DNA from: a virus
Virus record (IMG/VR): IMGVR_UViG_3300040856_003651
Span: 1-22,424 of that record
Strand: one strand, 5' to 3'
Length of the DNA stretch: 22,424 nucleotides
In this document: positions 7,459 through 14,387 of the stretch, in pieces
Position numbering within the stretch: position 1 is the stretch's first letter
Layout: each line of letters starts with the position of its first letter
Translations under genes and position numbers: made by a program
The notes under the pieces: model-generated
Databases searched by the model: none
Told to the model about the DNA's origin: nothing
Seen by the model: the letters and a program-made list of their open reading frames with translations, nothing else

Positions 7459-7502
7459 GAGGATAACTCCTCTCTATTATATGAAAAATTTATTTTTCTC
7501 AT
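7455..7502 (-). CDS. 15-codon coupling mini-ORF between LamG genes
   Basis: The stop of the 227-codon LamG gene overlaps an ATG in the same ATGA manner as other array junctions, with GAGGGAGG upstream. The frame reads MRKINFSYNREELSS and ends in TGA that overlaps the ATG of the 426-codon gene, again as ATGA. It exactly spans the gap between the two genes. It may be a leader maintaining translational coupling, or the scar of a deleted LamG gene. The peptide itself matches nothing I know, and chance cannot be excluded for so short a frame. Confidence 0.4.
   Translation of the reverse strand: MRKINFSYNREELSS
7459..7472 (-). promoter_or_regulatory. hairpin containing the Shine-Dalgarno of the 426-codon gene
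   Basis: On the minus strand GAGGA-GTTA-TCCTC forms a 5-bp stem with a 4-nt loop immediately before the ATG at 7458. The left arm holds the GAGGAG Shine-Dalgarno. Folding would hide the site unless a ribosome arriving from upstream opens it, which fits translational coupling through the mini-ORF. The stem is short and its stability is untested. Confidence 0.35.
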
Positions 7503-8182
7503 ACTCCAAACCTCCCTCTGGTGGCGTTGAAATTCTGACGAACTTCGTTCGCTAACAATTGACGATCATATAATGTTACTTGGGACATATAACCTTGCCA
7601 CGGTTTTTCGTTTTCGTATGGTCGCCATCCTATTCTAAAATTACCGCCATTTGCTTGTGAAGATAAAGTCTGAGTTCCATTAAACTTAGATTCTCCATTG
7701 ACATATATAGTAACAGTCTGACCGGGATTCCAAACAAAGCCAACATGCCACCATGTATTTGTAGTTATAGTAAAACCAGTATCATTATCTGTGGTTTGTC
7801 CATATGCTTGAAATTTTAAGTTGTTGCTTGTGCTTTGTAATTCAAAATCTCCTCGATTCTGGATATTATTAACTAGAGCATACCAACTCCATATTTTTTG
7901 TCTAGCATAAGTTGTAGTATAAACCCAGGCAAAAAAACTATTTCCATTAGCATCATAAGTTCCTGTAGGTATACCAGTATCGAAATAATCATTTGACCCA
8001 TTCAATTCAAAACAGCCTCCATAGAATGAGCGTGGTGCTGGTCCACTTCTATATATGTTATTTTTTGCTGGACTAAGATCGTACACTGTAGTACCACTAC
8101 CAGGATAACTCTTGCTGATAGCAATATCCATACAAAGAACTAAACCATCAGTTGTTATTTTAGGACCATTTCTATACGCCAT
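7499..8182 (-). CDS. LamG/concanavalin A-like lectin protein (227 aa), first of the array
   Basis: The array signature is GPKITTDGLVLCMDIAISKSYPG with TVYDLSPAKNN, then CFELNGSNDYFDTGIPTG (FDGSNDY strand), NSFFAWVYTT (central strand), WWHVGFVWNPGQTVTIYVNG (strand pair with the nG turn) and LYDRQLLANEVRQNFNATRGRFGV. All elements of a LamG_3 jelly roll are present, so this is one of the clearest members. The start at 8182 overlaps the end of the 124-codon gene by 11 nt and uses GAAGAG just upstream. Its last codons form AGAGGGAGG, the likely Shine-Dalgarno for the following mini-ORF. It is probably a virion adhesin or receptor-binding protein; the ligand is unknown. Confidence 0.88.
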   Translation of the reverse strand: MAYRNGPKITTDGLVLCMDIAISKSYPGSGTTVYDLSPAKNNIYRSGPAPRSFYGGCFELNGSNDYFDTGIPTGTYDANGNSFFAWVYTTTYARQKIWSWYALVNNIQNRGDFELQSTSNNLKFQAYGQTTDNDTGFTITTNTWWHVGFVWNPGQTVTIYVNGESKFNGTQTLSSQANGGNFRIGWRPYENEKPWQGYMSQVTLYDRQLLANEVRQNFNATRGRFGV

Positions 8183-8546
8183 TATTCTCTTCCATTAAAA
8201 CCCATGTTTGATTCTCTTCGTCCCAATAGTATTCAGCATCATCTTCAGGATAAGGAACTGGAGCTTGCCAATCAAACTCTTCGTTTAAAGTCCAACTGGG
8301 AAAAGGTTGTGGTGGGATAAAAACATCATTTTCCTCATTATAATTATACCCTATTCCAGCATATCTCTTGCGGAAATTGCTATTGTAGCTGGTTTGCTTC
8401 CATGTTCCCGCTAAACCAAGCTGGTTGATGAACGCTTGCCCACAACTTTCGCTTGAGGGAAACTCTCCTCCACAGCAATTGTCGTTGCTTACTACTATTA
8501 CTTGTTGAACAGTACCGTTCTCGTCTATTTGTGCAAAGTGTGCCAT
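8172..8546 (-). CDS. conserved phage protein, MAHFAQIDENG family (124 aa)
   Basis: I recognise this as a protein widespread in T4-like cyanophages and marine phages. It begins MAHFAQIDENGTVQQVIVVSN, continues with WKQTSYNSNFRKRYAGIGY and the hallmark DVFIPPQPFPSWTLNE, and ends in an acidic tail. Its function is not established; it is generally found next to structural and fibre genes and is presumed a small structural protein. The copy here appears full length. A cysteine cluster (NDNCCGGEF...ESCG, residues ~22-36) is present in the variable loop. The start (8546) overlaps the TAA of the 56-codon gene as TAATG, with the strong Shine-Dalgarno GAGGAGG upstream. It is well placed for coupled translation with the LamG array downstream. 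Confidence 0.88.
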   Translation of the reverse strand: MAHFAQIDENGTVQQVIVVSNDNCCGGEFPSSESCGQAFINQLGLAGTWKQTSYNSNFRKRYAGIGYNYNEENDVFIPPQPFPSWTLNEEFDWQAPVPYPEDDAEYYWDEENQTWVLMEENNGV

Positions 8547-8716
8547 TATTCCTCCTCTATACTTAGAACTTCTACAATGTTATAGAAATTTAATTTTTGT
8601 ATAGCTTCTTCTTGTGAATTGGCTAATACGTCTGTAATCAATAAGATTTCTTGAGTTTCCTCATCACTTAGATCAAATTTGTCTATAATTTTTAATGTTA
8701 TCGTATACTTATTCAT
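8546..8716 (-). CDS. small protein of unknown function (56 aa)
   Basis: This gene starts with ATG at 8716-8714, overlapping the TGA of the 432-codon gene as ATGA, and ends in TAA overlapping the ATG of the 124-codon gene as TAATG. It thus fills exactly the gap between them. The product begins MNKYTITLKIIDKFDLSDEE and ends VEVLSIEEE. It has alternating hydrophobic residues at the start and a central segment TDVLANSQEEAIQKL that looks helical. This beta-helix-acidic pattern recalls small ferredoxin-like phage proteins, but I do not recognise a family. The end of the gene encodes the GAGGAGG Shine-Dalgarno of its neighbour. The double overlap is the main argument that it is real. Confidence 0.68.
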   Translation of the reverse strand: MNKYTITLKIIDKFDLSDEETQEILLITDVLANSQEEAIQKLNFYNIVEVLSIEEE

Positions 8717-10011
8717 AATACTGTTAATGCCTTCATATGTCTATCACTTAATATTGTAGGTACGCAAAATATTTTTTTATAGAAAGCATCAGGATATAAT
8801 GCAATACTATTTATGGTACTTGTGTAAGTTGAATTTGCAGCAGAGTTTGAGGAGTAGACCGATCCATTATTCATACAAGCTTTTGATCCTAAGCCAGCCT
8901 GATATGTAAGTATGCCTTTATTATTATCGTCCAATATAGGAAAACTACCATAATCATATGAGGCCTGTCCACTTTTTCTAAAAGTAATATTAGAATTATT
9001 ACTATACTGTCTAAATCTACAAGTCGTTGAAGTAGGCTGGATGGCCATGTAGCTTGATATAACACCAACCTTAAAATTGTTTAATGGCATTGAAAACTGA
9101 CCAAATAAAGACAATTTATCGTTTCCATAGGTTCCTAAAAAATTAGTACTAACATAAAAAGAATCATTAGAGTTACTAGCTGTAGATGTTGTAGTTTTAA
9201 CATAACTTCTAGCAGTTGCCTGATAGGCAAAACTGATATTTGATTCATGCATAGTCATTGCGCCCCATATGTATAAACCATCTCCAGAAGATCCGGTGAT
9301 AGAATTAGAAGATGTAGTTGGTGTGTATGTTACAGTATAGGTTTTATTAGTAAAATTATCGTCTTTTACACATAAAAAACATCTATACCATCCATTCCCC
9401 ATTCTCATTATATGTTTGTATGTATATACTAAATAATTACTGTTAGAATCATTTGATCCTGTAGTTGCATTTGTTAAGTTAAAATAGCAAGACAAACTGT
9501 CTGTTCCATTCTCTATTTTTATATTTAAATATGAGCATTCATCCGCTTTAACCATAACAGATAAATGAAAACATCTTCTATTACCAGTATTAGTATTGAC
9601 ATAGCCTGTTGTGTATGATTGACTAACATTTCCTCCAGAAGAAGATATTGATAATTTTTGAGCATTATTGATACCATCTGGACTCAAGACTGATGACGAA
9701 CTTATGGTTGATGACGTTTTAGTCCATACGCTTTGACTAAAATCTTCACTATGTAGAAATACATTATTTCTCGAAGATTCTATTAGTAAGCCTTTATATA
9801 CTAAATTGTCATTACTATCATACTCATATCCAAAACGAGGTTCATTGACACTTGCTGTTTGTAAATACCCATTACTTCCAATATATGTTCCTATGGAGTT
9901 ACGAGTATACGTTACGGGACCACCTATTGCTCCTGAATTTGGGTTTACTTCTTTACGTCTTTCAAAATCTCTATAAAAAGTAGATTGTAAACTTCCATAA
10001 TTAATTCCCAT
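8713..10011 (-). CDS. phage tail/spike protein with carbohydrate-binding-like domain (432 aa)
   Basis: Residues ~34-100 show a signature common in phage tail and spike proteins: TYTRNSIGTYIGSNG, NEPRFGYEYD, GLLIESSRNNVFLHSEDFSQS and VWTK. These introduce a CBM-like beta-sandwich (residues ~85-265) with SPDGINNAQKLS, FHLSVMVKADE and NGWYRCFLCVK. The C-terminal ~165 residues look like a second beta domain rich in S, T and N, ending in FCVPTILSDRHMKAL, a weak echo of the LamG-type endings. The expected role is glycan recognition on the particle surface. The start overlaps the stop of the LamG/Gly-rich gene as TAATG, with AAAGGGAGG inside that gene's KGR codons, so it belongs to the same coupled series although it is not itself a standard array member. 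Confidence 0.78.
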   Translation of the reverse strand: MGINYGSLQSTFYRDFERRKEVNPNSGAIGGPVTYTRNSIGTYIGSNGYLQTASVNEPRFGYEYDSNDNLVYKGLLIESSRNNVFLHSEDFSQSVWTKTSSTISSSSVLSPDGINNAQKLSISSSGGNVSQSYTTGYVNTNTGNRRCFHLSVMVKADECSYLNIKIENGTDSLSCYFNLTNATTGSNDSNSNYLVYTYKHIMRMGNGWYRCFLCVKDDNFTNKTYTVTYTPTTSSNSITGSSGDGLYIWGAMTMHESNISFAYQATARSYVKTTTSTASNSNDSFYVSTNFLGTYGNDKLSLFGQFSMPLNNFKVGVISSYMAIQPTSTTCRFRQYSNNSNITFRKSGQASYDYGSFPILDDNNKGILTYQAGLGSKACMNNGSVYSSNSAANSTYTSTINSIALYPDAFYKKIFCVPTILSDRHMKALTVL

Positions 10012-11603
10012 TATAATCCAAACCTCCCTTTAGTAGCATTATAGTTGTCTTTAATTTGTTTTTCTGATAAAGCTACATTATCATAAACTTTTACAGAAGC
10101 TACGTCTCCCAGTAATGGCAGGGCACCATATTGATAATTTGGAACAATAGTGGAACCTATTCTAAAAGGTAGTGGATCGCCATAGTATTCAAGCGTATTA
10201 TCAACAAGCGTATTAGTATTATAACCCTGCAATTCACCATTGAGATAAACATATGCAGTTTTTACAGAACCATCCCAAACTAATGTTCCATTTACCCATT
10301 CTCCAGAAGCATAAGAATTATTTGCAGTTCCAAACAATGCTCTATCTCCATTATTATCTTCTATATTAACATAGAATCTATATGTTGAATTAGCGTGAAT
10401 CTCAATAGTTGCATTGTATCCTCTAAATGTTGTAAATAAAGCCCTGTTTGTACTACCGTCACTATTATCTCTATACCAAATATCTATACTAAATTTTCCA
10501 CCAGCTGAACTAATGCCAAGATTACCAGCAGTTACAGGGGTTTGTATATATTGATTACTTCCATCAAAACTAAAATAACCCTTATTACCTGTACTATAAT
10601 CACTTGGTCCCATATTCTCTAAAGTACCAACAATCTTACTAGTACTTAAACCACCAACTCTACCACCAACAGTAAAAGTACCACTACTAGTAAATACATG
10701 AATGGTATATCCTTTTCTTGTAATTATACTGTCTCCACCTGTAGCTTTTTGTGGGCCTTTATATTTAATTATTACAACTCCAGAACCACCATTCCCCGCA
10801 GATCTACTACTGTAACTAACATTATATCCTCCTCCTCCTCCACCAGAACCTGTATTAGCCGAAGCATTTCCGTTTATGTTTGCATCATTGGAATTAAAAC
10901 CTCCACTACCAGCACCACTACTACCAACTCCAGGTATATATGGGCCTCTATAACTTCTGACGCCACCCCCTCCTCCACCAGCAAACCATCCATCTTCACC
11001 TAAAGATCTACCAAAAGAATAACCAAAATACCTACCTATTCCACCATTTCCTCCTTTGCTATTAACAACAAAAGCATTCCCGGCATTGGTTCCGACTCCT
11101 CCTGCTCCACCACCACCAGCACCTAAATCTCCATTGCCGTTATTACCTCCATTATTACCCTGTCCAGAAATTCCTGTTCCTCCATTGTAGCTCCCATTTG
11201 CACCTCCTCCTCCAGATCCTCCGTTTTTTGTTGTAGAAGAAGTAGCTCCTCCATGATGATCTCCACCGCCACCTCCAGTACTAGTAACGCTAAAAGCTGA
11301 ACTATTACCGCCAACTTTACCGTCTTGACTACTAGTATTCCATCCCGTGCCTCCAGCACCACCAGCACCAACAGTAACTGTATAACTTCCAGTAGATAAG
11401 CTAGCTCTAGTATACCCATGCAATAAGCCACCAGCACCACCACCACCGCCAATAACGCCACCGCCGCCGCCACCTCCAGCAACTATCAAATACTCAACAG
11501 GAAGGCCATTAATAGGATACGCCCTATCACTCACAGCACCAGCAGCATCTAGATTAAATACTAATCCATCTGTTACTATATCGGGACCACCTTTTACACT
11601 CAT
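10011..11603 (-). CDS. LamG protein interrupted by a glycine-rich domain (530 aa)
   Basis: Residues 1-30 are the array-type N-terminus (GGPDIVTDGLVFNLDAAG) and residues ~316-530 the rest of a LamG domain (GYFSFDGSNQYIQTPV, FSIDIWYRDN, TAYVYLNGELQGY, VYDNVALSEKQIKDNYNATKGRFGL). Between them, residues ~31-315 form a glycine-rich phage domain: VEYLIVAGGGGGGG, GGGAGGLL, repeated GGGGG blocks, GSGVVIIKYKG, and finally YTIHVFTSSGTFTV. Such Gly-rich domains occur in fibre tips, where polyglycine-II helices can present receptor-binding loops. The insertion after the first LamG strand keeps both parts in frame. The start follows AAGGAG 9 nt upstream. The end supplies a Shine-Dalgarno (AAAGGGAGG) and TAATG overlap for the next gene. 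Confidence 0.85.
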   Translation of the reverse strand: MSVKGGPDIVTDGLVFNLDAAGAVSDRAYPINGLPVEYLIVAGGGGGGGVIGGGGGAGGLLHGYTRASLSTGSYTVTVGAGGAGGTGWNTSSQDGKVGGNSSAFSVTSTGGGGGDHHGGATSSTTKNGGSGGGGANGSYNGGTGISGQGNNGGNNGNGDLGAGGGGAGGVGTNAGNAFVVNSKGGNGGIGRYFGYSFGRSLGEDGWFAGGGGGGVRSYRGPYIPGVGSSGAGSGGFNSNDANINGNASANTGSGGGGGGYNVSYSSRSAGNGGSGVVIIKYKGPQKATGGDSIITRKGYTIHVFTSSGTFTVGGRVGGLSTSKIVGTLENMGPSDYSTGNKGYFSFDGSNQYIQTPVTAGNLGISSAGGKFSIDIWYRDNSDGSTNRALFTTFRGYNATIEIHANSTYRFYVNIEDNNGDRALFGTANNSYASGEWVNGTLVWDGSVKTAYVYLNGELQGYNTNTLVDNTLEYYGDPLPFRIGSTIVPNYQYGALPLLGDVASVKVYDNVALSEKQIKDNYNATKGRFGL

Positions 11604-11618
11604 ATGGAGAGCTCCTTA

Positions 11619-14165
11619 CTATGGTGTGCCCCCATCTATTGTGCAGAAGGTGAGAACTGTTGGTGCTGCTGCACTTACTCCACTAATAGCCACAAGACCA
11701 TCTATTCTATTGCTACTTGAACCTAATTCTACTTCTGTTGTTCCAAAAGTAACACTATCATTTTCTAGTTGTAGATTACCAACTCCGCTCGCCTTGATAG
11801 ACACAGCGCCAGTAGTCACACTAAAATCACCGCTATCAAAACTAGCTATACCTTTTACAGATGTTGTAGCAAGAGTATGTGTGGTTGTGTTTACTGCTGT
11901 TACTCTTCCGTATGTGTCTGTAGTAACAGAAGAAACAAAGCTATTAGTTGGACCAGCTGTACCATTTGTTCTAGATACTGAAGGCAGTCTAGCTTCATTT
12001 AGTGTCCCGGACGAAATATTGCTGGCATTAAGATTTGTCAGAGAACTACCATTTCCACTAAATGTAGCACTAATAGTTCCAGCACTAAAGTTTCCGCTAG
12101 AGTCTCTACTTACAATGGTATCTGCTGTATTAGCTGGAGTAGCATTACTTTCAACTGTAAATGTTGCTCCTTCTCCAGCAGAACCACCAAGAGTAAGGCC
12201 AGACCCATTTACTGCTACAGCAGCAACATAGTTTCCTGTAGTATCTGTACCAAGAGCAACACTGTCGGGCTGAATCGTGGTATTTAGAGAAAGACTAACA
12301 TTGCCATTAAGATTAGTCCAAGTTAGATTATCTGAACCAACAACGTCTCCAGTTAGAGCAACTGTGATAACAGGATCGGGAAGATCTGTGAAATTATCCC
12401 AATCTAGATAGTGTGAGCCATGTTGACCATCTAATAGATCAGCATTTAGGTTTGTAACAGCAGTAGTAGATGTTACAACAAATGGAGCTGTACCATTTGC
12501 AACTGTAGAAATGAATCTATTTGCTTGGAAGTTTTCTGACCCAACTTCCCATCTACCATCAACATTATCCCAAACAAGTTGTTTATAGTCACTTGTTCCA
12601 CTATTTCTTACTTCAAGACCACCAGTAGGAAGACCACTGGTATTTACTCGAATAATATTGTCTCCGATTTCTACAACAGTAGAATTAACTGTGGTTGTAG
12701 TACCAGCAACAGTAAGATCACCACCAACCGTTACGTTTCCAGTTGTGGTTAGGGTAGCTGTTTGAACATGATCTGCTGTAACAGTTCCTGTAGCGGTTAC
12801 ATTGCCTGCCGTTAGAAGATTAGTAGCAGCATTATAGGATAGATCCCCATCTGTTCTAACGGTTTCATTAGTAGCAGAACCATTGTCTGAATCTACAAAT
12901 GTTAGGTAATGGGTTCCAGTGTCTGTTGTAACTGTCTTAACTTGGTCAGCACTACTAATATTACCAACAACAGTACCAACTGTAAGAGTATTAGTACTAG
13001 GATTATACGATAGTGCCGTATCTGTCTCTATTCCTTGAGTTCCAGTAGAACCGTCTACAAAAGTAAGATAAACCGTTTCATTTGTACCATTATTAGCAGT
13101 AACTGTTACGTTGGTTGCTTCTGTAGCTGTATCTGCATTTCCTGTTACGTCACCAGTAAGATCTCCAACAAAACCAACGCTAGCATAGACGCTTGTACCA
13201 CTAACTACAGCAGCACTATTAGCACCTATAACTGTTCCATCAATACTTCCGCCATCAATATCTACACTAGCAAAAGAAGAAGAACCAGTAGAAGTAACAT
13301 CTCCACTTAGGTCACCAGAAAATGTTACTGCTGTTACTGTGTCTGTAGCCGTAAGATTTCTTATTCCATCTATATCTTTACTAGAGTCCAATACAACAAC
13401 TCTATTTGCACTAGCAGTACCAGGAACAACCCCAGAAAGATATCCTAGTTCAGTAAGGCTTGCTTTAACCTTAGCGTCTGTTATATTATCCCAGATATGG
13501 GTATGAGTATCATCTAGAACTGCTGTACTAATTGTAAGCGTGTTATTACCGCTATCATAAACAAAATTAATTCCAGTACCAGCAATAAGCTGTGTATCAA
13601 TATTTCCGCTAATTGCTGCATCCCAGTCATTAATCAATGTATGATCAATTCCTGTAACTGCTATACTGTATACTTTATTACTGCTTTCTGTGGTTTCTGT
13701 AACTCCAATTCCTGTACTTTCTTCAACCCTTAGTGTCATTCCTGTTACACTAACAGTGGTAAATCCTGTAGGGTCGTCATAAGACTTATCTATACCAAAA
13801 CCGCCCACAACACCACTATTACCGATAATATCTTGAACACCTTCTACATTTAAGGATCCACTAGAAGTCGCAATAAAATTTGCCAACCATGTTTCATCAA
13901 CACTCCATGTTGCGTTTTCCCATGAGCCAGAACCTCCTACAACACTATCAAAGACTATATTAATACCACTGCTTTCTACAAAGTTTGTAGAATTTAAAGG
14001 GACAGAAGTATAATTAAGATCATTCCATGCTGTGGTTCCATCTCCAATCTTAATTTTCTTTGTGTCTGTTTCAAATCCTATTTCACCAGAATATAGTATC
14101 GGGTTTTGAGATGTCCATAGAGCCGCTGATCCTCTTCTTACTTGTAATCTTGTATTAACTGGCAT
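11619..14165 (-). CDS. large tail fibre protein (848 aa)
   Basis: The N-terminus LQVRRGSAALWTSQNPILYSGEIGFETDT..KIGDG is the same adaptor domain as in the 536-residue fibre. The rest is low-complexity T/S/N/G-rich beta shaft typical of long phage fibres: GDLTGDVTGNADTATEA, two related ~53-residue units each with YLTFVD (near residues 365 and 418) followed by LSYN..TN.LT, and GDLTVAGTTTTVNSTVVEIGD. ADLLDGQHGSHYLDW (near 575-590) is a hallmark motif of T4-like fibre proteins. It ends TFCTIDGGTP, similar to the preceding small protein's end. There is no S74 autocleavage motif. The start follows GGAGATAATACAA. It is probably a trimeric long fibre, possibly carrying or partnering the LamG proteins encoded behind it; partnering is inferred. 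Confidence 0.86.
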   Translation of the reverse strand: MPVNTRLQVRRGSAALWTSQNPILYSGEIGFETDTKKIKIGDGTTAWNDLNYTSVPLNSTNFVESSGINIVFDSVVGGSGSWENATWSVDETWLANFIATSSGSLNVEGVQDIIGNSGVVGGFGIDKSYDDPTGFTTVSVTGMTLRVEESTGIGVTETTESSNKVYSIAVTGIDHTLINDWDAAISGNIDTQLIAGTGINFVYDSGNNTLTISTAVLDDTHTHIWDNITDAKVKASLTELGYLSGVVPGTASANRVVVLDSSKDIDGIRNLTATDTVTAVTFSGDLSGDVTSTGSSSFASVDIDGGSIDGTVIGANSAAVVSGTSVYASVGFVGDLTGDVTGNADTATEATNVTVTANNGTNETVYLTFVDGSTGTQGIETDTALSYNPSTNTLTVGTVVGNISSADQVKTVTTDTGTHYLTFVDSDNGSATNETVRTDGDLSYNAATNLLTAGNVTATGTVTADHVQTATLTTTGNVTVGGDLTVAGTTTTVNSTVVEIGDNIIRVNTSGLPTGGLEVRNSGTSDYKQLVWDNVDGRWEVGSENFQANRFISTVANGTAPFVVTSTTAVTNLNADLLDGQHGSHYLDWDNFTDLPDPVITVALTGDVVGSDNLTWTNLNGNVSLSLNTTIQPDSVALGTDTTGNYVAAVAVNGSGLTLGGSAGEGATFTVESNATPANTADTIVSRDSSGNFSAGTISATFSGNGSSLTNLNASNISSGTLNEARLPSVSRTNGTAGPTNSFVSSVTTDTYGRVTAVNTTTHTLATTSVKGIASFDSGDFSVTTGAVSIKASGVGNLQLENDSVTFGTTEVELGSSSNRIDGLVAISGVSAAAPTVLTFCTIDGGTP

Positions 14166-14185
14166 TTGTATTATCTCCGTTTATA

Positions 14186-14386
14186 TTATGGTGTTCCGCA
14201 ATCTATTTCATCTAGATATGCGTCTAAATAATCGTCTAAACCACTGATACTCGTAACAGGTATATTGTCTGGTAAATCACTGATTAATATTGGTCTTGTG
14301 CATGTATCTATTTCTAGGTAAACATCGTTAAGATCAGCACCAATGGTACTTTCTATTTCCAGAAGATAATGACAACATTCTTCCAT
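14186..14386 (-). CDS. small cysteine-containing acidic protein (66 aa)
   Basis: I do not recognise a function. It starts MEECCHYLLEIES, is acidic, and its second half IPVTSISGLDDYLDAYLDEIDCGTP resembles the 'GLDDYLDAYLD' segments that occur in fibre-collar regions of marine phages. The last residues IDCGTP match the end IDGGTP of the following 848-residue fibre at both protein and DNA level. The start is 1 nt after the stop of the 132-codon gene (TAATATG), but no strong Shine-Dalgarno is visible, so it likely depends on reinitiation. It may be a detached fragment or partner of the fibre. Three cysteines in 66 residues is high for this region. Confidence 0.68.
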   Translation of the reverse strand: MEECCHYLLEIESTIGADLNDVYLEIDTCTRPILISDLPDNIPVTSISGLDDYLDAYLDEIDCGTP

Positions 14387-14387
14387 A

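Larger units (their letters stand above)
2746..8182 (-). repeat. tandem array of seven LamG paralogous genes
   Basis: Seven consecutive genes (7499-8182, 6178-7458, 5485-6165, 4829-5488, 4140-4832, 3474-4121, 2746-3477) encode proteins with the same plan. Each starts with GPxI(V/T/E)xDGLVL.(L/M)D.A, usually followed by (Y/F)PGSG(T/S), and has a diverged jelly-roll centre. Each has an ending of the form YxRxLxxxEv/I..NynAtKGRfGL; in the 426-residue member this stretch is internal and followed by an extra domain. The 5' ends are also alike at DNA level: on the plus strand CCATCTGTTACTATT or a close variant recurs about 40 nt inside each start. An eighth relative (10011-11603) lies upstream, outside the contiguous block. 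The shared borders and diverged centres point to old duplication followed by divergence or cassette exchange. Confidence 0.85.

Noticed and set aside
8808-8815. CATAAATA on the minus strand as a late promoter
   Set aside because: It lies inside the coding end of the 432-codon gene, about 90 nt before a gene that is already translationally coupled; expected by chance at this base composition.
10780-11480. Dense short repeats (CCACCACC, CCTCCTCC) that look like a repeat array
   Set aside because: They are glycine codons (GGT/GGA) of the Gly-rich domain on the minus strand, irregular in spacing, with no CRISPR-like unit or spacer pattern.
11123-11482. Minus-strand open frame inside the Gly-rich gene, rich in L, V and A
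   Set aside because: It is a frame-shifted reading of repetitive glycine codons, has no good ribosome-binding site, and lies wholly within a well-supported gene.
11626-12231. Plus-strand open frame of 201 codons opposite the 848-codon fibre
   Set aside because: It is antisense to a low-complexity T/S/V-rich gene, and its composition is the mirror of that gene. No promoter, Shine-Dalgarno or domain supports it; all real genes here are on the minus strand.
2746-14165. Diversity-generating retroelement targeting the fibre or LamG genes
   Set aside because: The Mtd-like N-termini suggested it, but there is no reverse transcriptase, accessory gene or template/variable repeat pair in the window. 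The LamG divergence is spread over whole centres rather than at adenine positions. It could still lie outside the window.
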